NCBI GenBank assembly: GCA_026396555.1
Contig: JAPLWO010000093.1
Coordinates: 1-20,047, forward strand
Direction of reading: 5' to 3'
Length of the DNA: 20,047 nt
From: Candidatus Magasanikiibacteriota bacterium
Lineage (GTDB): Bacteria; Patescibacteriota; Patescibacteriia; Magasanikbacterales; 2-02-FULL-50-9b
The notes beneath the pieces were generated by a model that made no database searches, had not been told where the DNA came from, and saw only the letters and a list, made by a program, of their open reading frames with translations. How positions within the stretch are numbered: position 1 is the first letter of the stretch; each line of letters opens with the position of its first letter. Positions 1-5,034 of this stretch are shown piece by piece. Position numbers and translations under genes: made by a program.

Positions 1-402
1 TTTAACACCAGTTGCGCGTAAAAATACAGGGATTAAAAAACTCGTTCCACTCAAATTGTGTGTGTGAACGACATCAGGTTTTAATTCTTGAGCGATTTTT
101 ATCGTGTGCCACGCAAACGGAATATTAAGGTGCGACCAAATCAAATTCATCGCGCGTAAAAAAAATGGCTGATGACCGCTCGTCAAATTAAAATAAAAAC
201 ACCAGTGAAATAATCGATGAACTTTCACCCCATGCTCAAGTCGCTGCGTCGAACCAAAACCAACTTCTCGCCACGGTGCGCTCGTGATCACATGAACATC
301 GTGTCCACGCGCGCTTAAATCGCGCGCGAGCTGCGCCACAACACGCTCAGCACCCCCACGAATATGTGGCGCGTATAAATTCGAAATCAAACAAATTTTC
401 AT
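1..402 (-). CDS. Glycosyltransferase family 4, N-terminal part (runs off the window)
   Basis: Reading the minus strand from an ATG at 400-402 gives 134 codons open to the window edge, so the C-terminal half is missing. The product begins MKICLISNLYAPHIRGGAER, the typical opening of a GT-B fold GT4 enzyme (beta strand, then a Gly-rich loop). It continues with VVAQLARDLSARGHDVHVIT and, near residue 110, KPDVVHTHNLSG, the PDVVHxH segment of the family's N-terminal Rossmann domain. Such enzymes move a sugar from a nucleotide donor onto a lipid or polysaccharide at the inner face of the membrane. The sugar and acceptor cannot be told, because the donor-binding C-terminal domain is outside the window. 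It is divergent from dnaB. The start is well supported: a -10 hexamer TATACT lies exactly 6 nt upstream, which predicts a leaderless mRNA. Confidence 0.85.
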   Translation of the reverse strand, partial: MKICLISNLYAPHIRGGAERVVAQLARDLSARGHDVHVITSAPWREVGFGSTQRLEHGVKVHRLFHWCFYFNLTSGHQPFFLRAMNLIWSHLNIPFAWHTIKIAQELKPDVVHTHNLSGTSFLIPVFLRATGVK

Positions 403-437
403 ATGCACAGTATACCCTCTTTTTGGCTGTGTATGAA
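403..437 (-). promoter_or_regulatory. Promoter of the glycosyltransferase gene, predicted leaderless
   Basis: On the minus strand a -10 TATACT (414-409) is preceded, 17 nt upstream, by TTCATA (4/6 match to TTGACA, about 432-437). The start codon begins 7 nt after the end of the -10, so transcription would start at the A of the ATG. This is inferred from motif geometry only. Confidence 0.5.
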
Positions 438-438
438 C

Positions 439-448
439 TGTGTACACA
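439..448. promoter_or_regulatory. Palindrome TGTGTACACA between divergent genes (possible operator)
   Basis: A perfect 10-bp palindrome lies between the glycosyltransferase and dnaB starts. A partial copy, TGTGTATGA, starts 11 bp upstream at 428, one helical turn away. This is the arrangement of a dimer-binding operator, but no regulator can be named and the palindrome may be chance. Confidence 0.25.
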
Positions 449-453
449 ATAGC

Positions 454-482
454 TTAACGTATCACGAGTCTTAGAGTAAGAT
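454..482 (+). promoter_or_regulatory. Candidate weak promoter for dnaB-ybaB-recR
   Basis: TTAACG (454-459) and TAAGAT (477-482) are spaced 17 bp apart, each 4/6 to consensus. They would place the transcript start near 489, only about 8 nt before the dnaB ATG. TAGAGT at 472-477 is an alternative -10. No Shine-Dalgarno sequence is visible before 497. Confidence 0.3.
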
Positions 483-496
483 GTGTCTACCCTCCT

Positions 497-1876
497 ATGG
501 CTGACCTCCTCGGCCGCGTGCCACCTCACAATGATGAAGCTGAACAATCCTTGCTCGGTGCTATTTTAATTGATAAGGAAGCAATTTTTAAAATCCATGA
601 CATGCTGCACCCCGACGATTTTTATCGGGACGCGCATCGTGTTATCTATGAAGCGTGTACAGAACTATCTGCGAAACACGAACCAATTGATATTTTAAGT
701 TTGGCAAATCGTTTGAGCGAAAAAAATCAGCTGGACTTAGTAGGTGGAAATACACAACTCGCAACGTTAACAAACATGGTGCCGACCGCGGCACACGTCG
801 TTAACTATGCGCAAATCGTACATCGAAAAGGAATTTTGCGTCGGTTGTTGAAGGCGTCGGAAAATATTTCACGCATCGCGTTCGAAGAAGCTGAAGACAT
901 CGAAGACACGTTCGACAAAGCACAAAAAGAAATTTACGGTGTTTCGTCGATGTCTGGTAGTAAAACGTTAACGCCGATTCGTGATGTACTTGCCGACGCG
1001 TTTGATCGCATTGACGAACTCCATCGCGAAAAAGGAAAATTGCGCGGCATTCCAACAGGATTCGTTGCACTCGATAATATCATGGCAGGTTTGCAAAAAT
1101 CAGATTTAATTATTATTGCTGCACGTCCATCAGTTGGTAAATCAAGTTTTGTATTGGATATGGCACGCGTTGCCGCAACGCGACATAAAGTTCCGACTGC
1201 AATTTTTTCTCTTGAAATGTCAAAGGAGCAACTCGTAGATCGCCTCCTGTGTGCAGAAGCAAATATTGATTTGTGGAAATTACGTACCGGACATTTAGCT
1301 GAGCGCGAAGATTCCGATGATTTTGCGCGCCTCGGTCATGCGATGGGAACGTTATCAGAAGCACAGCTCTATATTGATGACACCGCGAGTTTGAACATCA
1401 CACAGATTCGTACCAAAGCACGTCGATTACAAATGGAACAAGGTCTCGGACTCGTGATCGTCGATTACTTACAACTGATGGATTCAAAATCGGGCGGTAA
1501 TTCCGACAACCGTGTGCAAGAAGTTGCAGAAATTACGCGTGGTTTAAAAAGTTTAGCGCGTGAATTAAATGTGCCGGTGATCGCGCTTTCACAGCTCGCG
1601 CGTGCGGTGGAACAAAGTAAACCTGCAATTCCAAAGCTGATGCATTTGCGTGAAAGTGGTAGTATTGAACAAGATGCGGACATCGTTATGTTCATTTATC
1701 GCAAGAGCGCGGATCGTAATTATCGGCCAGAAGAAATTTCACAAGAAGAAAAACACTTGGCTGAAATTCACATCGCGAAACATCGTAATGGTCCGACCGG
1801 TGTAGTGCAGCTCTTCTTTAATGAAACAACTGCGAACTTCCGCAATCTTGATTCAACTCATAAATCATACGAATAA
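497..1876 (+). CDS. dnaB: Replicative DNA helicase DnaB
   Basis: DnaB is the hexameric 5'-3' helicase that opens the replication fork and recruits primase. The 459-aa length is normal for the family. The N-terminal domain (about residues 8-110) begins PPHNDEAEQSLLGAILID, the typical DnaB opening. The RecA-like domain starts near residue 190 (GIPTGFVALDNIMAGLQKSD). Walker A is ARPSVGKSS at 209-217; most homologues have GRPxMGKTA, so the first Gly and the Thr after Lys are replaced here by Ala and Ser. Walker B is LVIVDYLQLM at about 319-328 with D323. The DNA-binding loop region follows (ALSQLARAVEQ, then LRESGSIEQDAD). It is the first gene of an operon: ybaB follows after 8 nt and recR after that. 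There is no Shine-Dalgarno sequence. The start is supported by the family N-terminus. Confidence 0.97.
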   Translation: MADLLGRVPPHNDEAEQSLLGAILIDKEAIFKIHDMLHPDDFYRDAHRVIYEACTELSAKHEPIDILSLANRLSEKNQLDLVGGNTQLATLTNMVPTAAHVVNYAQIVHRKGILRRLLKASENISRIAFEEAEDIEDTFDKAQKEIYGVSSMSGSKTLTPIRDVLADAFDRIDELHREKGKLRGIPTGFVALDNIMAGLQKSDLIIIAARPSVGKSSFVLDMARVAATRHKVPTAIFSLEMSKEQLVDRLLCAEANIDLWKLRTGHLAEREDSDDFARLGHAMGTLSEAQLYIDDTASLNITQIRTKARRLQMEQGLGLVIVDYLQLMDSKSGGNSDNRVQEVAEITRGLKSLARELNVPVIALSQLARAVEQSKPAIPKLMHLRESGSIEQDADIVMFIYRKSADRNYRPEEISQEEKHLAEIHIAKHRNGPTGVVQLFFNETTANFRNLDSTHKSYE

Positions 1877-1884
1877 TAAAAAAT

Positions 1885-2193
1885 ATGTTTCAAAAACTCA
1901 AACAGTTCAAAGACATGCGCGATCAGGCAAAAGAAATACATACCAAACTTTCAGGTGAATCTTGCGAAGGCACAGCTGGTTTTAATAAAGTAAAAATTGT
2001 TATTAACGGCGCACAGGAAATTTTATCAGTCAGCATCGATCCCTCACTCATGATGGAATCAGAACGCGGAAAACTCGAAGGTTATGTTCGTGACGCTGCA
2101 AACGATGCAATGAAAAAATGCCATCGTTTAATGGCAGAAAAAATGAAGGACGGAAGTTTTGGTGATTTTAAAATGCCAGACTTGAAGGGCTAG
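1885..2193 (+). CDS. ybaB: YbaB/EbfC family nucleoid-associated protein
   Basis: The product is a small (102 aa) dimeric DNA-binding protein of the YbaB/EbfC family. The visible pattern is a charged N-terminal helix (MFQKLKQFKDMRDQAKEIHT), a central beta hairpin (VKIVINGAQEILSVSIDPSL) and a C-terminal helix (VRDAANDAMKKCHRLMAEKM). This matches the family's tweezer-like dimer in order and length. In many bacteria the gene sits between dnaX and recR. Here the upstream partner is dnaB instead, with an 8-nt gap, and recR follows after 12 nt, so the repair-linked pairing ybaB-recR is kept. No Shine-Dalgarno sequence precedes the ATG, and the leader between the genes is A/T only. Confidence 0.9.
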   Translation: MFQKLKQFKDMRDQAKEIHTKLSGESCEGTAGFNKVKIVINGAQEILSVSIDPSLMMESERGKLEGYVRDAANDAMKKCHRLMAEKMKDGSFGDFKMPDLKG

Positions 2194-2205
2194 TTCGTCG
2201 CTGTC

Positions 2206-2814
2206 ATGCTCGCAAAACCAATTCAAAATTTAATTTCAGCATTCACTCGTCTGCCTGGTGTTGGACCAAAAACAGCTGAGCGTTTTGTTATTTTTTTATT
2301 GAAATCTGGTCGCGGCGAAGTAACGCGTCTTGAAAAATCTTTGGAAGAATTATTGCAGACAATTAAGTCATGCGAAATTTGTCATAATTTTTCTGATAAC
2401 TCGCCATGCGAAATTTGCACAAGCTCATTGCGTGACAAAACAATTGTCTGCGTTGTTGCAGAACCGCAAGATGTGATGGCGATTGAAAAAACAAAATCAT
2501 TTTCAGGTGTGTATCATGTGCTGCGCGGACTCATCGACCCGCTTGAAGACGGCGTACCGGGCTACATAAAAATTAATGAGTTGCTCGCACGAACAGACGA
2601 AAAAAATCCAATCAAAATTTCTGAAATTATTTTTGCACTTGATCCGACCATCGAAGGCGAAACAACGGTGCAATATATTAGTAAAAAAATTGCGACTGAC
2701 CGGCCGCATGTTTCCCTCTCGCGCTTAGCAACGGGTATTCCATCTGGTGGATCTGTTGAGTACGCGGATGAAGTAACACTCGCAAGCGCGATTAAAACAC
2801 GTCAGAAAATATAA
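2206..2814 (+). CDS. recR: Recombination mediator protein RecR
   Basis: RecR acts with RecO (and RecF) to load RecA on gapped DNA. The product is 202 aa, the usual length. Domains in order are an N-terminal helix-hairpin-helix (RLPGVGPKTAERFVIFLL, about 15-32) and a four-Cys zinc finger with C56, C59, C68 and C71 (CEIC...CEIC). A Toprim domain starts near residue 78 (TIVCVVAEPQDVMAIEKT) and includes ALDPTIEGETTVQYI. The C-terminal Walker-B-like stretch reads LARLATGIPSGGSVEYADEVTL-like, with SRLATGIPSGG and YADEVTL visible. It is the last gene of the dnaB operon. Its final codons overlap the U-tract of a minus-strand RNA terminator, so the two transcription units converge there. Confidence 0.97.
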   Translation: MLAKPIQNLISAFTRLPGVGPKTAERFVIFLLKSGRGEVTRLEKSLEELLQTIKSCEICHNFSDNSPCEICTSSLRDKTIVCVVAEPQDVMAIEKTKSFSGVYHVLRGLIDPLEDGVPGYIKINELLARTDEKNPIKISEIIFALDPTIEGETTVQYISKKIATDRPHVSLSRLATGIPSGGSVEYADEVTLASAIKTRQKI

Positions 2815-2867
2815 AAGCCACACACGAACCCTTACCTGCCGATCAAAGATAAGGGGTCATGTATGGC
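2806..2867 (-). terminator. Intrinsic terminator of the minus-strand RNA
   Basis: Read on the minus strand, GCCATACATGA (from 2867) pairs with TCGTGTGTGGC (ending 2817) as an 11-bp stem with two G-U pairs. After one mismatch it continues as CCCTTA/TAAGGG around a 15-nt loop. It is followed directly by TTTTATATTTT. The U-tract lies in the last codons of recR. The lower stem uses the same AGCCAT that could pair with ATGGCT near the RNA's 5' end, so the two helices exclude each other. Confidence 0.65.
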
Positions 2868-3039
2868 TGACTGAACCGTTGGTTTGGTGCGAAATTCGCA
2901 AAGTTCGGGGGCTCGACATGAGCCACTGCGCGGTATGCGCGCGGGCGGGGCGTTGTCCAACGCAGTATTTGGCACACGGAGCCCCCGAACTCTAACGAAG
3001 CTTACGCGTTGCGGCGCACCAGCCATCAAGCGCTTCACT
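2806..3039 (-). ncRNA. Candidate stand-alone structured RNA, about 230 nt, class not recognised
   Basis: This stretch has no credible protein but rich nested pairing. A perfect 12-bp helix joins 2903-2914 with 2979-2990. Inside it, ACT/AGT and GCC/GGC pairs enclose two hairpins: GCGTT-GGAC-AACGC, and GCGCG-CATAC-CGCGC, joined by CCCGCCC. Outside it, TGGTGCG/CGCACCA pairs 2885-2891 with 3015-3021. Next to that, ATGGCT/AGCCAT pairs 2863-2868 with 3021-3026, with a small AACC-AAC-GGTT hairpin bulging out between them. The minus strand is favoured because it alone has a good promoter (-35 TTGACA, 17 bp, -10 TAGAGT) at one end and a long hairpin followed by a U-tract at the other. I see none of the hallmark sequences of RNase P (GAGGAAAGUCC), tmRNA (tRNA-like ends) or SRP RNA (GGAA/AGCAGC loop). 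Confidence 0.6.
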
Positions 3040-3045
3040 TTTTAC

Positions 3046-3074
3046 ACTCTACCACGGAAGGCTCAAATTGTCAA
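3046..3074 (-). promoter_or_regulatory. Sigma-70 type promoter of the minus-strand RNA
   Basis: On the minus strand TTGACA (3074-3069, perfect -35) is separated by exactly 17 bp from TAGAGT (3051-3046, 4/6 to TATAAT). The predicted start is near 3039. It faces away from the rplU promoter, and the two -35 elements are 35 bp apart. Confidence 0.6.
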
Positions 3075-3088
3075 TTCAGGCACCCCCG

Positions 3089-3097
3089 TTATCCACA
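3089..3097 (+). promoter_or_regulatory. Perfect DnaA box TTATCCACA
   Basis: This is an exact match to the consensus DnaA 9-mer, between the divergent promoters of the minus-strand RNA and rplU, about 12 bp upstream of the rplU -35. One other perfect copy lies at 9740-9748, also just upstream of a promoter. Binding is inferred. Confidence 0.4.
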
Positions 3098-3109
3098 TTA
3101 ATGGCCAAT

Positions 3110-3138
3110 TTGACAGAAAATGCCGTATCTGATAGAAT
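3110..3138 (+). promoter_or_regulatory. Strong promoter of rplU
   Basis: TTGACA (3110-3115), a 17-bp spacer and TAGAAT (3133-3138, 5/6) form a near-consensus sigma-70 promoter. Transcription would start near 3145, giving a leader of about 17 nt before the ATG at 3162. This is too short for an L21-leader type riboregulator. Confidence 0.75.
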
Positions 3139-3161
3139 TCTGACATCTTTTGACTCTCCTT

Positions 3162-3473
3162 ATGATTGCAATTATCGAAGCAGGCGGCAAACAATATATT
3201 GTTTCGTCACAGCAAAAAATCAAAATTGAAAAAGCAGGCATCGAAGAAGGCGCTCCAATTACTTTTGATAAAGTACTTTTGATCGCTGATGAATCAGGTG
3301 CTTCACTTGAGATTGGCAAACCAACACTTGACGGTAAAGTTACCGGTAAAGTAATGCGCAACTTCCGCACGCGCAAAATCATGGTTCGCAAATTTAAAAA
3401 CAAAGTGCGCTATCGTCGCACTGCAGGACATCGTCAGCATCAGACTGAAGTCCAGATTGAAAAGCTCGCGTAA
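3162..3473 (+). CDS. rplU: 50S ribosomal protein bL21
   Basis: The 103-aa product starts MIAIIEAGGKQYIVSSQQKI, the typical bL21 N-terminus (GGKQY). It ends with the basic C-terminal region KNKVRYRRTAGHRQHQTEV, matching the family's YRRxxGHRQ motif that contacts 23S rRNA. The frame opens earlier at a TTG (3150), but the ATG at 3162 gives the exact family N-terminus and fits the promoter. In most bacteria rpmA (bL27) follows rplU. Here the next gene is convergent DUF192, so bL27 must be encoded elsewhere. An intrinsic terminator starts 16 nt after the stop, inside the opposing gene. Confidence 0.97.
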   Translation: MIAIIEAGGKQYIVSSQQKIKIEKAGIEEGAPITFDKVLLIADESGASLEIGKPTLDGKVTGKVMRNFRTRKIMVRKFKNKVRYRRTAGHRQHQTEVQIEKLA

Positions 3474-3486
3474 TCTCAAAACACTC

Positions 3487-3981
3487 TTAATCGGCGATCT
3501 CAGAAATGGGGTCGCCGATTTTTAGTTGTAACCGTTCTGCGGTTCCTGACGGTAATTCAACAACACGATCCGCGGCTAATCGGGGTTTATATGTTGGGAG
3601 TGAAATTGAAACATCGGTCGGCACCGGAGGAACGCGCGAAGCAACATCAATAATTTTACCGTCCGCAAACCATACAATATCAATCGGATACGAAACATCT
3701 TTCATCCAAAACGAATATCGATCCTTGACCGGAAACACAAACAGCATAGCATCGTGTCCCACAAGCACCGACGTACCTCCAAGTCCGTGCGTTCGTTTGT
3801 ACACCGTGTCTGCTACACGCGCTCTAAATTGCTCTCCGCCAAGCGTAACCTGGGCGTATGAATACATACGCGTTGTCACAAAATTATAAATACCAATACA
3901 CAAAAAAAGCGCGATGAATAAAAAAACAAACCCTTTCGTCTGCGTAAATGATGGGGGCTGCTTTTTTTTCGCATCCATCAT
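3487..3981 (-). CDS. DUF192 (COG1430) family exported protein
   Basis: The 164-aa product has a short basic N-terminus and one membrane segment at about residues 18-36 (FVFLFIALFLCIGIYNFV), then a DUF192 domain. Its hallmarks are visible: RTHGLGGTSVLVGHDAMLFVF (family RxxGLxGxxxLxxxxGMLFxF), RYSFWMKDVSYPIDIVWF (FWMKxTxIPLDIxF) and GKIIDVASRVPP, then VVELPSGTAERLQLKIGD. The Gly of GML is replaced by Asp-Ala-Met-Leu. The function of the family is not established. The anchor places the domain outside the membrane. The ATG overlaps the stop of the upstream transferase as ATGA, so translation is probably coupled. It is the last gene of the mraZ operon. Confidence 0.85.
   Translation of the reverse strand: MMDAKKKQPPSFTQTKGFVFLFIALFLCIGIYNFVTTRMYSYAQVTLGGEQFRARVADTVYKRTHGLGGTSVLVGHDAMLFVFPVKDRYSFWMKDVSYPIDIVWFADGKIIDVASRVPPVPTDVSISLPTYKPRLAADRVVELPSGTAERLQLKIGDPISEIAD
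3489..3524 (+). terminator. Intrinsic terminator of rplU, overlapping the 3' end of the DUF192 gene
   Basis: AATCGGCGA (3489-3497) pairs perfectly with TCGCCGATT (3512-3520), and the plus strand continues as TTT for a short U-tract. The hairpin is encoded by the last dozen codons of the convergent DUF192 gene. On the minus strand the U-rich stretch comes only after AAGAG, so it may stop that transcript weakly as well. Confidence 0.75.
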
Positions 3982-5021
3982 ATTTCCATTACATTTTTTA
4001 ATCGTTGTTGCAGAAAATGAGCGCCTACTAATCCTGCAATAACCAAAATAATTAGCATAATTACTTTACCCGAGCTTTGTAAAACAAGTGCAGTCAATCC
4101 AAAAATAAAAGCTACTGCATAATAAAATAAAACTGCGCCGCGATGTGAAAATCCGTTTGCTAATAATAAATGGTGTAGATGTCCACGATCGCCGTGAGCG
4201 ATTGACTGTCCGCGCGCAGTACGAACGATCATCAAACGAACTACATCCAGCACAGGCAGCCCCATGACAAGCAGTGTCGTCGCAATTTTACTTCCACTCA
4301 TAATCGCCAAAATCCCCAATACAAACCCAACGAATAATGAACCACCTTCTCCGAGAAACGCGCGTGCAGGATTGAAATTGATGATTAGAAATCCAAAACA
4401 CGCACCTGCAAAAATAAGTGCAACAAGACCCACGCGTGGTTCAAAGTATTGCTGCGTCTGGGTCAGTGCAAAAATCATGATTGCGCCAATTCCTGATAGT
4501 CCAGTCGATAATCCATCGAGACCGTCGAGCAATTTAGTGCCGTACATCATTCCCAAAAGCCAGACAAATGTAAGGATCTGAGGAATAAATGGGATCTGCG
4601 AAATATCAAAAATGCCGCCCGCGGGGTTCGTAATTTTACCCACAACAATACCAGCGAATGTCACGATCAGCGCAGCACAAATAGGTCCTATAATTTGAAT
4701 TCGAGGCGATAATAAAAAACGATCGTCAAGTGTGCCGACAATAAAAATAATCAGCGTCGCAGCTCCAAGCGCACTCCATTTTATATGCCCTAACTGTGGC
4801 AGCGCATCAGGCCAGAAAAAAGCTATCGCAAGTAATAAAAGTGTGATCGACGCCCAAATAGCAAGCCCTCCAACCATAACAATAGGCCGCGCATGCACTT
4901 TACGATTTGAAACATGAGGATTGTCGAGTAATCGAAAACGCTTTCCGATTGGAATCAATAAAAGAGAGAAAAAATATGATAAGCAGCCAGCCACGAATCC
5001 CGCCAAAACAGAAAAAATCAT
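3978..5021 (-). CDS. WecA/MraY-like glycosyl-1-phosphate transferase (undecaprenyl-phosphate acceptor)
   Basis: This is a polytopic membrane enzyme (347 aa, about ten hydrophobic segments) that would move a sugar-1-phosphate from a UDP-sugar onto undecaprenyl phosphate, the first step of cell-surface glycan assembly. Family motifs in order are NRKVHARPIVMVGG (HxxPxxxxGG), GTLDDRFLLSPR with the paired acidic residues, KLLDGLDGLSTG (usually NxxDGxDGLA), NFNPARAFLGEGGSLF (usually NFNPAxxFxGDxGS) and HGDRGHLHHLLLANG (the HxHH loop). Two changes stand out: K for the first Asn of the DGLDGL motif, and E for the Asp of GDxGS. These two may mark a subfamily rather than damage, since everything else is intact. 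WecA/TagO-like is more likely than MraY, judging from HGDRGHLHH. It follows the Clp-like gene by 13 nt and overlaps DUF192 by 4 nt. Confidence 0.88.
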   Translation of the reverse strand: MIFSVLAGFVAGCLSYFFSLLLIPIGKRFRLLDNPHVSNRKVHARPIVMVGGLAIWASITLLLLAIAFFWPDALPQLGHIKWSALGAATLIIFIVGTLDDRFLLSPRIQIIGPICAALIVTFAGIVVGKITNPAGGIFDISQIPFIPQILTFVWLLGMMYGTKLLDGLDGLSTGLSGIGAIMIFALTQTQQYFEPRVGLVALIFAGACFGFLIINFNPARAFLGEGGSLFVGFVLGILAIMSGSKIATTLLVMGLPVLDVVRLMIVRTARGQSIAHGDRGHLHHLLLANGFSHRGAVLFYYAVAFIFGLTALVLQSSGKVIMLIILVIAGLVGAHFLQQRLKNVMEI

Positions 5022-5034
5022 ATTACAACAGTAA

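Noticed and set aside
2806..3039. Assignment of the RNA to RNase P, tmRNA, SRP or 6S RNA
   Set aside because: The conserved RNase P segment, tRNA-like ends, tag frame and SRP loop are not present, and the fold is not the single long bubble-containing hairpin of 6S RNA.
2884..3132. Open frame of 82 codons on the plus strand over the ncRNA region
   Set aside because: It has no family-like features, lies across the helices and the rplU promoter, and its Arg/Gly-rich content follows from the GC-rich structured core.
2815..3161. An L21-leader riboregulator upstream of rplU
   Set aside because: A near-consensus promoter at 3110-3138 leaves only about 17 nt of leader, and the structured part belongs to a transcript on the other strand.
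3150..3161. TTG start for rplU at 3150
   Set aside because: The ATG at 3162 gives the exact bL21 N-terminus and the usual 103-aa length.
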